A stretch of DNA of 64,000 bases, taken from the NCBI RefSeq assembly GCF_024323335.1, contig NC_066581.1, forward strand, positions 31,616,699 to 31,680,698, in the 5' to 3' direction. The DNA comes from Lathyrus oleraceus (Eukaryota > Streptophyta > Magnoliopsida > Fabales > Fabaceae). The notes beneath the pieces were generated by a model, which ran no database searches, was not told the origin of the DNA, and saw only the letters and a program-made list of their open reading frames with translations. Below are positions 30,618 to 44,391 of the stretch, piece by piece. How positions within the stretch are numbered: position 1 is the first letter of the stretch; every line of letters starts with the position of its first letter. The translations under genes were made by a program, and so were the position numbers.

Positions 30618-33120
30618 ATTGCAAGAATTGATGTTAGCTACGATATGATTGAATTGATCCACTGTAACATCATGTTCTACAAAAGCTTATTCTAGAACTC
30701 TTTGCAGTGCTTCTCTGTGTGCTTCAGAATTGATGAGCAGAGACAACACTAAGATTTTTGAGGGGGTTTGGAGCAGCTGCTCCACCATATTAAACTCACT
30801 CATTTTGATTAAACGAAGTACCTCATCATCGTTGTTAGCCTTCAAGTCGCTAGATTCACCATACTTATCCTTTGAAGCACCAGCTAGATCTACAACAGGC
30901 ACTTCCATCTTCTTTCCAACAACTGATTCTTCTTTATCCTTTGGGAACACCAGCCCAAACACTCGACCATTGCAGGTCACCTTGGTAACATCAACAATGC
31001 TCACCACAAAGCTAGTCGAAGGCAACGGGACCTCTTGACCACCCTCTATCATTGTAGCATTATACTGATACATCACAACTTTATTAGATGAATACGGGAC
31101 TGGGCGCACTAACCGTATAACCAACGGTGATACTGATCTATTGTTGACATTGTTATTGTTGTTGCTGTCATACCAGATTACCAATCTCTCTGGTTTCTTG
31201 AAAATGGGAACTATGACATTTACATCATCATCTACATGATGGGATTGAATAATTTGAATCATGCCTTCATCCATCAGTCACTGGATGTTCCTTTTCACAA
31301 CTTCGCAACCCCTCGGGTTAACACTACAGATAACACAACTATCATGGTCATGCTCACAATCACTTACCAAACAAACATCCCTATGCATATGCACCAAGGA
31401 TCTCTAGATAAAACGCACATCAAAAACCTTAAATTCGCCAGGACACCCATCCATAATATTCACAGAAGAGTTCCCATGGGCGGGTAGCGTATTTGCTTTC
31501 ACATTCGACGCACGGTCCTCGAAGGACACCATTCCACTCTTCATCAGCTTTTGAACCTCATACTTTAGTGGATAGCAATTTTCTATATCATGTCTGGGTG
31601 CCCCTTGATGAAATCTCAACAAAGTTCAGGTTTATACCACCACAGAAGTGGTTCTAGAATTTGCGGCGAGTTTCTTGGTTGGATTAGGTTCTTGAGAACC
31701 AAAGATGGATAAAGTCCTACGTATGACATAGGAATTGGGTCAAAAGAGACCTTCTTCCTCTCGAAATTTTGTTGATGATGATTGTTGGTATTGTTGTTGT
31801 TGTAGGTGTTTGTTCGTTGTTGCGGTTGTTGTTGTTGACGTTGTTGTTGTTGAACTGGTGTTGATTGTTGATTAGAAAACACAACGATAACTAAAGACAC
31901 TTGATGATGATGTTGACGGGATGTTGGATTCCTTCTGATCTGAGGCCTCCTCTGCCTCCCATTGCTTATTGCATTTGCTTCATTGTCCTTCTTCTTCCCA
32001 AAATTGCTGCCATACCTCTTACTCGATGATGCTTTATCTTTCGACAAACGTCCCTCTCGGACTCCTTCCTCAAGCCTTATCCCCATGTTTACCATTTTGG
32101 TAAAGTCACTAGGGCACTAGCAATCATACGTTCATAATAAAATGAACTCAGAGTTTTCAGAAAGATCTTTGTCATCTCTTTTTCCTCCAAAGGAGGAGTC
32201 ATTTGGGCAGCCAATTCCCTCTATCTCTGCGCATATTCTTTAAACGTCTCCTTATCCTTCTGAGACATAGACCTCAGCTGGTCTCTATCAGGCGCCATGT
32301 CCACATTGTACTTATATTGCTTGACAAAAGCCTCCCCTAAGTCATTGAAAGTACGAACGCTTGCACTGTCTAATCCCATATACCATCTGAACGCAACACC
32401 GGTCAAACTATCTTGGAAGTAATGAATAAACAGTTGATCATTGTCGGTCTGAGTAGACATCTTGCGAGCATACATCACTAGATGACTGAGTGGACAAGTG
32501 TTCCCTCTGTACTTTTCAAAGTCAGGCACTTTGAACTTCACCGAAATCTTGACGTTGGACACTAAACACAACTCAGCAGCACTCTTTCCAAACAAGTCCT
32601 TACCCCTTAGCGTGTTCAATTCCTTGCACAGCTCAAGAAACTGATCCTTCATTTCATCCATTTTCTCATAGACATCCGGACCCTCAGATGGCTCAGAGTG
32701 ATAAATGGTGTCCTCTATACGAGGTAAGGTGTGCACAACGGGAGGTGGCACAGACATGACCAGGCTAGATGCCGGAATGGAAGCAAAAATAGGCGCAAAG
32801 CCTTCAGGCATAAAGTTGGACGGCATTCCCCACGGGAATCCGGCATGCATAGTGGGCGTAAAATGAGCGGTAGAAGCAGACATGGAAAAGGTAGCCACCT
32901 CTAAAATAAATGTCCTTTGAGGAGGTGGAGTTGTAGGTGTTAGAGAAGCTTGGCTCTGAGCGGCAAGAACTGACTCCATCATGGTAGTCAGGCGAGCGAT
33001 CTCATCCTTCAGCTCTCTGTTCTCTTGCTCTAGATGCTCCATAATTCTCAGATGATTGGCGCGGGTGTTATACCGATGAGTCAGCTTGGCTAAAGCATAG
33101 AAGAAACACCAATGAGACAT
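30618..33120 (-). pseudogene. gag and start of protease region of element D
   Basis: The ATG at 33118-33120 opens MSHWCFFYALAKLTHRYNTR. Then come the coiled coil (EHLEQENRELKDEIARL), the linker, and the Retrotrans_gag core FKVPDFEKYRGNTCPL and DSLTGVAFRWYMGLD. A TAG at 32221-32223 stands where B has TGG. Frame changes follow near 32100 and 31620. The tail is rich in CAA/CAG codons (31780-31860), then a His/Cys motif (HQGAPRHDIENC), the conserved SSVNIMDGCPGEFKVFDV, and a linker (EFNMVEQLLQTPSKILVLSL). It ends where element C is inserted, before the protease Asp motif. Several stops make it a pseudogene. Confidence 0.85.
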
Positions 33121-33349
33121 CTGGCGAAAGAGAAACCTGCTTATGCAAATGATGCATGAAATTCAATGCTTTTTTATTTATTTTTATTTTCAAGGAACTT
33201 ACTTATATCATTTGCAAATATATAAGTATATTAACAATTGCAATTTTTATATGACCAAAAATCTCTTTTCATTTATAATTGGAAGGATTACACTGAGTAC
33301 AATTTCAAGAACCAAATGAAAAATACAAGAGAAAAGGAGACTAGTCATC

Positions 33350-34851
33350 CTAAGGATCCCTAACAATAATGTCAGAAGACCTAGCTGAAGGCGCGTACTT
33401 CCTTCGAATGCGACGTATCTCAGTCTCAAAAGAAACCTTCATATGAGTCTTCTGAAGGACAAGTTGATCAACAATCTTCTTCCAAGCAACGGAAGGCTGA
33501 GGCATGCTAGAATATGAAACCTTTGGCTCTCTCTGTCTCTTTGTCACTCGGTCTTCAAGTAGCTCAATAAGTGAATCCTTGTCCTTAGACTCCAACTGTA
33601 ACTCTTCACGCTTCTTGCTCAAAGCACGAAAACGCTCTTCCCACATATCCTCCTCTTGCTTCATCTTGACGAGTGCGTCTTCCAACTCCTCTACATCTTG
33701 GTTAGGGAGAGTTAATGGCTCACCCACAACCATAGACATAGGTCTTTCACAAGGATAAGACATCTTTAACTCTAAAGCTCTCTTCTTCACCCAAAGAGTG
33801 TAAGCTTCCAAAGCTACACAATTGCACGGACCAAGCTCGGATCTTCCCTTCCTATGCACATTATGCCAAGCATGCATAATCTTCTGCTTCAAATGTTGGG
33901 GATTTTTACCCTCTTGATTGAAAAGACTTCTAACAACGTGTTATTAGGTTTGTCTCTCAAGGGGAACCCAAGTTGACGATGAGCCAAAGCAGGGTTGTAG
34001 TTAATTCTTCTTTGTGTACCAATGAGAGGCACATTAGAGAATTCTACACAACTATCAATAATCTCCAAACTGCTCAAAGAGGGATCATACCAAACTATAT
34101 CATCATTAGTGGCAGACATAAGTCTCTGTGACCACCTTAGACATTGTTTGTTATCCACAAAAGCAAGCGTCTGAGGCAAGTGCAAAATAAACAACTTGTA
34201 CAGAAGAGGAGTATAACAAACGATAGTTCCACCACCCTTATTATTCCTTAGATGCAAAGAGAAATGCATATCACCCAACAAAGTAGGCATAGGATTCCCA
34301 ATCAAGAAAATTCTAATGGCGTTAACATCAATAAAACCGTCAATGTTAGGGAATAAAGCTAATCCATAAATGAGCAACACAAAGATAGTTTCGAAAGCAT
34401 CCACACTTCTGGCTTGAGCAAAAGTAGTAGCTTCCTTGATGAGGAAATCAGATGGCAACCCAAACAATCCTCCTTTCTTCTCCCAATGAGCCTCTATCTC
34501 AGACTTCTTCAAGTGAAGAGCTTAAGCAATAAGACTAGATCGGGGAATCTCCTCCAATCCACTAAAAGGCACTCTACTAGAAATAGGTATCCCCAAAATA
34601 TGAGAATACTCTTCCAAGGTAGGCACAAGTTGAAAATATGGGAAAGTGAAGCAATGATAGAGAGGATCATAGAACTGCACTAGCATACTCAAAAGTCCTT
34701 CAACCCCATCAGTGGACAAGATAGACAATAGCTTCCCAAGACGTTGTTTGAATTCCAAGGGATCTGATACGAAGGATGCTAGCTTCCTTAACGCTTTCAA
34801 GTCGGGACATCTGAAACTTTACTTCTTAGTGTTCCTTCGTCCACAATCCAT
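33350..34851 (-). pseudogene. ORF1 of element D (Ogre-specific, DUF7745-like)
   Basis: The start ATG is at 34851, with a TAA after ten codons (TAC in B and F). The conserved domain then reads LRKLASFVSDPLEFKQRLGK, VQFYDPLYHCFTFPYFQ, a stop near 34520, KKGGLFGLPSDFLIKEAT and FIDVNAIRIFLIGNPMPTLL. After a frame change near 33890 the C-terminal half reads ELGPCNCVALEAYTLWVKKR and a coiled coil (EELEDALVKMKQEEDMWEER; KDSLIELLEDRVTKRQREPK), ending at TAG 33350-33352. About 490 codons in the undamaged form. The function is not known; position before gag and the coiled coil suggest a structural or RNA-associated role, which is only a guess. Confidence 0.8.
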
Positions 34852-35701
34852 GGTCTGAAAAATATTTGCAAATAATACCCCAGTTCCTTGAAATTTTCGT
34901 GTGATGAATGTTATGATGTGCATGAATGCATGAATGCAACAATCACAAATAAGGGATCACACACAAGGCAAGCAATCAAAGGTCAAGGGATGAATCGAGT
35001 CATTGTCAATATCAATCATCCATTTTGGTGGATTATGGCTTACACCTTATAGACACCCAACTTCCATTGATATTGACAAGACTTGATTGCATCAACCAAG
35101 AATCAAGGGATTGTTGTGAGTCACGAGCATGGAGTCTGTGTAAGAACCATCCCAAAGGTGTGAGCTAAGGATAAAAAACTTGTAGATCATGTTCAAAAAA
35201 AGTTCCCAGGGTCTTAATTCCATCTATCGGATATTACAGGTTAAGATGACTGACTCATCGACCCATAATATTCTCAAGAGAAACTCGTCTGAGTGTAGTA
35301 TCACGTAACAACTATTATCAAATCTACACTTGAACAGTTTCCGCACTACGTCCTAAATAGGCCAAGAGGGGGTAAATGTTCTATGGTCCTTAGCTTCTCG
35401 GACCCAAATTAGAGAAAGTAATTCCTAACCATAAATACTTGTGTGACATTTCCAAATCCAAAAGAATCTCCACTAAGCATATGGATCTTAAGCCAACTTG
35501 TTAAGGACTACTCCACACAAGTCGAACATGACTATACCATCCTCCTATCTTAATTTCACTTAAGTTCGGGTTAGAACTTATCTCACCACTCAGAGATCAC
35601 CAAGCACAACAAGCAGATTATATCACACATACATATATACAAACATCACATATATACAAATATATACACACAAAAAGTAGGCTAAACCCACTGGAGACTA
35701 C
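34852..35701 (-). other. 5' UTR of element D
   Basis: Leader between primer site and ORF1, about 850 bases, alignable with F (44392-45074 plus 60606-60768) and partly with B. No coding domain is seen. Confidence 0.7.
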
Positions 35702-35719
35702 TCCCTAGTGGAGTCGCCA
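35702..35719 (-). other. Primer-binding site of element D, mutated
   Basis: On the minus strand TGGCGACTCCACTAGGGA, nine bases after the LTR end. It differs from the 18-base site in C and F by three transitions, all in the central part. Confidence 0.8.
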
Positions 35720-35728
35720 CTTAATTTC

Positions 35729-38700
35729 TGTAGTGGTAAATTCATGAACATCAAGCTATGGATAAGCTAGACATCAAATAACAAGAGTCTCCACCGCGCT
35801 TTTATTGTTTCCAAGGGAAAAGGGAAATAGTTCGAACAAAACCCAAAAGTAAGAAGTTTTCAAATCAAAACTAATAAAATGTCAGAGATTACAGGTAAGG
35901 GGGTTGGTTACACAGAGGGAAGGTGTTAGCACCCAAAGTGTCCTAGGTACTCCTAGGGAGCCCTTTTTGTGTGCATAAGGATTTGGTACAAAAATGATGT
36001 TTACAAACAAATAGAATGGGGGATGAGAAAAGAATTCAATTAATTATATTTTTGTGTTTGACAAGATCTTCGGACTTGTGCCTACGTACCAACATAAAAA
36101 TGAGGGATCAAAACCTCGTAGTTCGTGATACAAATATCAAAGTGGATGCATTGCTTTTATCAAAATTTAAGTTTGAAAGGCACAAAGGCCTCAAAATGGT
36201 TTGAATGAGTTAGTTCTTTTTTTCTTTTTGAAAGTTTAAGTAAAGTATAGTTAGGTTTATTTATAAGTTTGATTAGAAAAGAAGTTTGAAAATGCATAGG
36301 CATAAGGCCAAAGTTTCTAGTTTGCAAAGTGGTCAAAGTTTAGAATAAAATAAGTTCAATCAAAGAAGATTTTAAAAAGGAGGGAGAGATTTTGAAATTA
36401 AAGAAATATGTAGAAGATGAAGAGACTAATCCTATGTACAAAATTAAAAGTTAAGAGTTGAAAAGAATTGACCGATGGGTAGCAATCCAATAGGAAAGAA
36501 CGCCATATAGAAACCCCAAATTCCCTTGGACATTTAGAATTAAGCAACATATAAATGTACAATTATATCAGTCTTGAAGAGCAAGGGCATCAAATAGAGA
36601 TAGCCACATCCAAGCTTTAGCCACTCCATGATATTCTTCAAATTAGTCCATGTAACAGATGAATTCCACAATTCACAGATTCAAAATAACAGCTTCACAA
36701 TGATTATGTTGTAGATGAGCTCAAGGGGATCTTGAATGATGTATCAGAAGAAATTTCAAATTTGCAAGCACTTGATTCCACAAATGTTGGTATTGGCCAA
36801 GTCCTTTAGCATAGGAATGATGCCTAAATTCTAAGTCCATTTGTCCAAGATCAAGCCAACCGTCCACACAAAAGTTTTTTAGGGTTTTTGTTGTTATTAT
36901 GTACATTAATGGTCAAAAACCACAAAACAAGCAAAGTATACCCAAACAAGATATATCATACAATATGGTCCAAATGGACAAAATGAAAATTGCATTAACA
37001 TAAACAATTAGAATGGTATGAATAATGGCAAATGAATAAAGACTAAAATTAAATGACATTAAAGTAAATGACTTGAAATTAAAAGTTAGTTGTTAATGAG
37101 TTAGAAGTTAGTATTGTTTTGCTTTTGCTTTTCATTTTTATGTCATTCTTCGGAGAACACTCCACCCACTTATCACAAGCATGAATACTTGAGCCAAGAC
37201 ATCTTCCAAAGGAAGGAAAAAAAGACCAAGTCTCCATACAATACCATGAAAGAGGGGAGACTTATAATTTCACTAACTAGAATGCCATGTCTTTTGTGTC
37301 ACAAATTTAGCGCTATGTTAAGCAATCGTAATTGGACTTATGTAGAAATCACAACTATTTGAGGTCGGACAATAGAATTTTAGTGTTAATGCATGTTAGA
37401 GACATAGTATAATGGACTATGCTCATGAAACATACCCCACACAAAAAGAATATGCAAAAGAGGTGGCCTAATCTCATCCATACTTATGTTGATTTTTCAA
37501 TCAACTAGCCTTAGGACTTTGAGATATCATAGGCCAAATGAGATGAATGCATAAAGAAGGGGAATGAGATGAAGAAGGAGGGGAATGGATCAAAACTCAA
37601 ATTGGTCAAAGGAGGACTTATACCAAATTAATATCATCCATTCATTTTGGGAGATGGAATGTACATTCCATCAATCCCCTAAACCCAATGATATCAACTT
37701 GACAAAGTCAAATCGACCTTGACCAAGGCCCAATAACAAGAGTCAAACTCAAACAAGTCATCACAATTGGTCAACACAATTAATTGGCATTTATTCAAAT
37801 TAAAAAGACTAAAATAATACATTTAAATTAAATATGGTTTATCAAATTCCTAAAACCTCATCAAAACACCAAAAAAATGGCCATGAGATTTATCATAGGT
37901 CAAACAAGGTCAAGGGACCTTGGAGAAAAAATCTCAGAATTTTTAAAGACTTAAAAGTATTTTTAAACAATTAAAAATAATCACAAAATCAATTAAATCA
38001 TCAAAAATATTAAAAATGATCCAAAAAATAATTTTAATTCAGAATATGAAAAAAGAAATTTTTTGAAATTTTTTGGTGAAACTCTCATATTTTTTGGATC
38101 AATATTAAAATTAATATGAATTAATAAAAATAAAAGGTTTAAAACAAAAATATGAAAATATGAAAAAAAGTGAGCCACCTGATCTCCCTCATTAATTGAG
38201 GTGGCAGATCAAGTGGCCTAGAACGCGCGTTCCATGATGCATTGCAGTCAACGCGGCATAGGCTTGGTAATCACAACGAACGCATAAGATTAAAACATTT
38301 TAAAACAGATCAATGGCTCTAGACACTTCCAATACATCGCCGGAGTCCAAAGGCCGGTCATCTTCTCCGATGACCCTGGCCGGAGTGGTTCACTCATCAC
38401 CATAAAGAAAATGAAAAAGGAGGACATGATCTGAAAGAAAAAATGGTGTAGAGCACGAATCTGACCTCAATTTTAACTAACTCGACATATATAGAAAGAT
38501 ATAAGGTGTTGAATTTTGAGGTGTGTCAATTGATTTGCTTCGGTTTGACCTCTAAGCAACTCAATCTTCTTGCCTACATTGGTAGGACTTCAGGCAACCA
38601 AAGTTCCAAGAGAATTGAATAGAATTGAGAGAGAGTCAAAGAGATGAAGTTTTCTGAAAATTACCTTCAATGCTATGCAGTTCTTGATGTTGCTTGCTCC

Positions 38701-39672
38701 AAACACGATCTGATCACACTTGAGAAACTAGCAGGAAGTGATTAGAGAGGTTGTAAGGCTTTGGATCCTGGATTTCTTGAATCTCCAACAGTTGAGATTC
38801 AAACTCAAATTTCAAATTGAAATTTCTCAAGTTTTCCTTTAGAATGAGAGGGTTTCATTGGGGGGCAAAGCTGGCACGCAAAAGTTCTTCAAATGAGCTC
38901 AAAAGCATGTTATTTATAGCCAAATGGAATGATATTTGTACACTTCAAAATATGTCCAAAATTAGCAATGTGAATGGCACGAGTACATGGGCATGTGCAG
39001 GCCCATGATGCAATGCAAAAAGGTCCAAAATGATTTCAATTGAAGTCTGAATGGAAGCTTGATTGGCAAGGCAAAGTGAACTGATGTTTTGAAGTTTGAT
39101 TCTTTCCAATTATGTAGCCCTGTTAAAGTCAAGCGTAGACCTAGCAGACCTCATCCAAAATGCATGAACTTGGGTTCTTTGGAAAGCTTTGACCAAGGGG
39201 AACAAGTTTGATGTTCAACACTTTTTCATTTGGAGCTTGGAACATGGAGAATTTTGAGGTGGAAGTTTGGAAATTTCAACATGTTGAAAATATTTCTAAG
39301 TGTCAAGCCATATATCTCAATATTCCACCTTGCTTAACTTTTTATGTGAGTTACAAATGAGAAAGAAAAGTGTCTTCATCAAAGTTATATCTCTTTCAAA
39401 GACCTTCTTTTGGATTTAGAATGATAGAGTTATGCATTTTTGAAGTTTAGAAAAATCACTTGTTCAATGATATAGGTAAAAATGACCTATAATGTAACCT
39501 CATATCACATGCTCATAAAAGTTGAATTAACTCTCACTCCAAACATCAAAGTTGAAGTAGACATCTTGAATTTAATTGTGATAATTGGGAATATTTCATC
39601 TCAAAAAAATTGAGAAAGTTATGGCCTTAGGAAGTTGACTTTCAAATTAGGGTTTAGACAAAATGACCTATA
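35729..39672 (-). repeat. 5' LTR of element D (about 3.9 kb, start truncated)
   Basis: On the minus strand it ends ...ACCACTACA next to the primer site. The opposite end has no TG start: near 39672 the sequence changes into protease-region coding sequence of F. TATA box on the minus strand at 38911-38918. It aligns with F's LTR (60796-64000) and with B's fragment. The motif GGGTGCTAACACCTTCCC is at 35917-35934. It contains no gene that I can recognise. Confidence 0.8.
38911..38918 (-). promoter_or_regulatory. TATA box of the element D LTR
   Basis: On the minus strand GCTATAAATAAC, in the same place as CTATAAATAG in F's LTR (63961-63970). Confidence 0.6.
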
Positions 39673-42657
39673 ATCTTTCAATGAGGACATAGGTGCCCCA
39701 ACTCTCTTTTCAGCAGCAATAGATAAGGCTTGGAACAGAGTTCCAACCTCATCCTCAGCTTCAACATAAGATAAAGATGATAGATGGCTGACCAATAATG
39801 ACTAACTTCTCGTTCTTGACAAACTTGAGCTTCTGATGCAACATGGAGGTAACAGCTCCTGGCTCGTAGATCCATGGCCTTCCCAACAGACATCTATAGG
39901 CTCGGTGGATATCCATTACTTGAAAAGTAATCTGGAAGTCACTCGGACCTATCTTAACTGGAAGGTCCACTTCTCCAATCACAATTTTGCGTGAACCATC
40001 GAAAGCTTTGACGATTACACCACTACATCTCATAGGCGCTCCTTGATATGATAACTTTGATAATGTTGACTTCGGAAGCAAATTCAATGAGGATCTGGTG
40101 TCAACTAGTAAATTTGATAAAGCGTCGTCTTTGCAGTTCATGGAGATATACAAAGCCAAGTTATGATTCCTACCCTCTTCAGGGAGTTCCTCATCACGAA
40201 AGTTGAGATTATTACATGAAGTGATGTTAGCCACAATATGATCAAACTGATCCACCGTAACATCATGTTCCATGTACGCTTGCTCAAGAACTTTTTGCAG
40301 TGCTTCTCTGTGCGCTTCTAAATTCATGAGCAGGGACAGTACTAAAATCTTTGAGGGGGTTTGGAGCAACTGCTCCACCATATTGAACTCACTCTTCTTT
40401 ATCAATCGAAGCACCCCATCATCATCGTTAGTCTTCAAATTGTTGGGGTCACCGGACTGACATTTTGGAGCACTAACTGGATCTACTGCAGGCACTTCCA
40501 CTTTCTTACCGACTGAACAATCTTCTACCTCCCTTGGGAACACCGGCCCAAACACTCGACCATTTTGGGTCACCTTAGTAACATCAACAATGCTTACGAT
40601 AGAACTGGTCACAGGTAATGGAACCTCTTGACCATATTTTACCATAGTTGCATTATACTGATAAGGAACCGATCTCTTGCTGATACTGTTATTGTTGTTA
40701 CTGTCATACTAAATTATCATTCTCTCTGGTGTTTTGAATACTGGAACTATTACATTGACATCATCATCTATGTGACGGGATTGAATAATCTGTATCGAGC
40801 CTTCATCCATCAACCGCTGGATGTTCCTCTTCATAATCGTACAACCTCTAGGATTAACACTACAGATAGCATAACCATCATAGTCATGCTCACATTCACT
40901 AACCAAGAAAATATCCTTGTGCATCGTCACCAAGGATCTTCTAATGAAGTGGACATCGAATACTTTGAACTCCCCGGGACAACCGTCCATCATATTAACA
41001 GATGAATTTCCATGGGCAGGCAGTGGATTAGTTTTAACATTGGGTGCACAACCCTCAAAGGACACCATTCCACTTTTTACCAGCTTCTGAACTTCATATT
41101 TAAGGGGGTAGCAGTTCTCAATTTCATGTCCGGGTGCTCCTTGATGAAAAGCACAACGGAGGTCCGGTTTGTACCACCATAGAAGTGGTTCGGGAATTTG
41201 CGAAGTATTTCTTGGTTGTAGCAGGTTATTGAGAATCAATGATGGATATAGCTCTACATATGTCATCGGAATCGGGTCGAAAGAGACCTTATTCCTCTCA
41301 AAATTCTGTTGCTGATGATTGCTGGTATTGTTGTTGTTGTAGGTGTTTGTTCATTGTTGTGGTTGTTGTTGTTGACGTTGTTGTTGTTGAATTGGTGCTG
41401 ATTGGTTTACTGAAAACACAGGAATTATGGAAGATACTTGATGATGATTTTGACGGGGTGGGTGACTCTTTCTGATCTGAGGTCTTCTTTGCCTCCCACT
41501 TGAAATTGCATTCTCTTTACTGTCCTTCTTCTTACCAAAGTTGTTGTCGTATCTCTTTCTATATGATACCTCCTCTCTAGACAACTGTCCTTCTCGGACA
41601 CCTTCTTCTAGCCTCATCCCCATGTTTACCATTTCGGTAAAGTCACTAGGGGCACTGGCGATCATCCGCTCATAGTAAAATGAGCTAAGGTTCTTCATAA
41701 AAATCTTGGTCATCTCCTTTTCCTCTAAAGGAGGGGTGATCTGAGCAACGAGTTCTCTCCATGTCTGAGCGTACTCTTTGAACGTCTCTTTGTCCTTCTG
41801 AGACAATGATCTCAACTGATCTCGGTCGGGATCCATATCAACATTGTATTGTACTGCTTTACAAATGCATCCCCCAAATCGTTTAAAGTGTGGATGCTCG
41901 CACTATCCAACCTCATATACCATCTCAATGCAGCGCTGGTCAAGCTATCTTGAATGTAGTGGATCAACAGTTGATCATTGTCCGTTTGGGTAGACATTTT
42001 GCGGGAATACATCACCAAATGATTGAGTGGACATGTGTTTCCTTTGTATTTTTCAAAGTCAGGCACTTTGAACTTTACTGGAATCTTCACATTCGGCACT
42101 AGACATAGCTCAACAACACTCTTTCCAAATAGGTCCTTACCTATCAAAGTTTTCAAATCCTTGCGCAGCTCAAGAAATTGATCTTTCATTTGGTGCATTT
42201 TCTCAGATACATCCGGTCCCTCAGATGACTCGGAATGATAAATGGTGTCCTCAACACGAGGCAAGGTATGCACGACAGGCGGTGGCACATACATGACCGG
42301 GCTAGATGCCGACATAGAAGCAAAGGTAGGCGCAAATCCTTTAGGCACGAAGTTTGGCGGCTTTCCCCATGGGAATCCGGCATGCATGTTGGGTGCGGAA
42401 TGAGTAGTAGTTCCAGGAACAGTAGAGGTAACCACCTCTGAAATAACAGTCCTCTGAGGAGGAGGAGTAGCGGGCATTGGAGAAGACTGGCTCTGTGCTG
42501 CTAGAACTGACTCCATCATGGCAGTCAGGCGGGCGATCTCCTCTTTCAAATCTCTATTCTCTTGCTCAATATGTTCCATAATTCTGGAGTGATTGGCGCG
42601 AGTATTGTACCGATGAGTCAGCTTGGCTGAAGCACAGAAGAAACATCAATGAGACAT
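39673..42657 (-). pseudogene. gag-protease of element F
   Basis: The start ATG (42657) is followed by TGA as codon 4 (42648-42646) where B and D have TGG. After it come a coiled coil (EHIEQENRDLKEEIARL), FKVPDFEKYKGNTCPL, a frame change near 41840, YERMIASAPSDFTEM, a Gln-rich tail, CAFHQGAPGHEIENC, and SSVNMMDGCPGEFKVFDV. The protease reads LVDTRSSLN, so the catalytic DTG is DTR, followed by VKAFDGSRK and CLLGRPWIY. The frame decays before 39761; recognisable protease-RT linker sequence stops at about 39673. Gag is the particle protein and the protease cleaves it. Confidence 0.88.
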
Positions 42658-42884
42658 CTGGCGAAAGAGAAACCTGCTTATGCAAATGATGCATGAAATG
42701 CAATGCTTGATTGTTTTTATTTTCAAGGAACTTACTATATTATTTGCAAATATATATTTTACAACAATTGCAATAATTTGATATGACCATAAAAATCTCT
42801 TTTATTTATATAATTGGAAGGATTACACTGAGTATAATTTCAGAAACCAAATGAAAAATACAAGAGAAAAGGAGACTAGTCATC

Positions 42885-44391
42885 CTAAGGATCCCTAACA
42901 ACAACGTCAGAAGATATGGCTGTAGGCGCGTACTTCCTTTGAATGCATCGGATCTCGGTCTCAAAAGAAACTTTCATCTGAGTCTTCTCAAAGACAAGTT
43001 GGTCAACAATCTTCTTCCAAGTAACGAAAGGTTGAGGCATGCTAGAGGAAGATGAAAACTCCGGCTCTCTCTGTCTTTTTGTCACTCGATCTTCAAGAAG
43101 CTCAAAAAGTGCAACTTTGTCCTTAGACTCAAGCTGCAACTCCTCATGCTTTTTGCTCAAAGCATGGAACCGCTCTTCCCACATATCTTTCTCTCGCTTC
43201 ATCTTGGCTAGTGCGTCTTCCAACTCCTCTACATCCTGGTTAGGGAGAGTTAATGGCTCAACCACAACCATAGACATAGGTCTTTCACAAGCATAAGGCA
43301 TCTTCAACTCCAAAGCTCTCTTCTTCACCCAAAGAGTGTAAGCTTCCAAAGCTACACAATTGCACGGACCAAGCTCGGGTCTTCCTTTCCTATACACATT
43401 ATGCCAAGCATGCACAATCTTCTGCTTCAAATGCTAGGGATCTTTACCCTCTTGATAGAAAATACTTTCTAACAAAGTTTTATTAGGTTTGTCTTTCAAG
43501 GGGAACCCAAGTTGACGACGAGCCAAAACAGGGTTGTAGTTAATTTCTCATTGTGTACCAATGAGAGGCACATTAGAGAATTCACCACAACTATCAATAA
43601 TCTCCAAACTGCTCAAAGAAGAATCATTCCAAACTATATCATCATTGGTGAGAGACATAAGTCTCTAAGACCACCCTAGACATTGTTTGTTCTCCATAAA
43701 AGCAGGTGTCTGAGGCAAGTGTGAGATAAACCACTTGTACAGAAGAGGAATACAACAGACAATAGTTCCACCACCCTTAGAATTCCTTAGATGCAAAGAT
43801 AAGTACATATCACCTAACAGAGTAGGTACAGGATTCCCAATCAAGAAAATTCTAATGGCGTTAACATCAACAAAACCGACAATGTTAGGGAACAAAGCTA
43901 AACCATAGATGAGCAACACAAAGATAGCTTCAAAAGTGTTCATACTACTGGCTTGAGCAAAGGCAGTAGCTTCCTTGATGAGAAAATCAGATGGCAACCC
44001 AAACAATCCTCCTTTATTCACCCAATGAGACTCTATCTCAGACTTCTTCAAGTGAAGAGCTTCAACTATAAGATGAGATCTGGGAATCTCTTCCGATCCA
44101 CTAAATGTCGCTTTGCTAGAAACAAGTATTCCCAAAAGATGGGCATTACTCCTCCAACGTAGGCACAAGCTGATAATCCGGAAAAGTGAAGCAACGGTAG
44201 AGAGGATCATAAAACTGCACTAACACACTCAAGAGTCCTTCAACCACATCAACAGACAAGATGGGTAGAAGCTTCCCATGACGTTGCTTGAAGTCCAAGG
44301 GATCAAATACAAAAGATGCTAGCTTCCTTAACTCTTTGAAATCGGGACATATGAAACTGTACTTCTTAGTATTCCTTTGTCCACAATCCAT
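42885..44391 (-). pseudogene. ORF1 of element F (Ogre-specific, DUF7745-like)
   Basis: Start ATG at 44391 with YSFICPDFKELRKLASFVFD, VQFYDPLYRCFTFPDYQ, a frame change near 44150, NKGGLFGLPSDFLIKEAT, FVDVNAIRIFLIGNPVPTLL, and YKWFISHLPQTPAFMENK. A TAG at 43665-43667 replaces the CAG seen in B and D. Decayed sequence leads to the C-terminal half (43430-42885), with ELGPCNCVALEAYTLWVKKR and a coiled coil ending KRQREPE. It is the least damaged of the three ORF1 copies. No known enzyme motif is visible. Confidence 0.8.

Larger units (their letters stand above)
30618..39672 (-). mobile_element. Element D, 5' half: Ogre-like retrotransposon interrupted by element C
   Basis: Reading leftwards on the minus strand: LTR (39672-35729, start truncated), primer site (35719-35702), 5' UTR, ORF1 (34851-33350), gag (from 33120), protease linker cut at 30618 by element C. 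Its RNase H and integrase are at 15251-13544; RT and the protease core are missing. The 3' UTR and 3' LTR are lost at the inverted junction with B. D, B and F are copies of one family. Confidence 0.85.
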
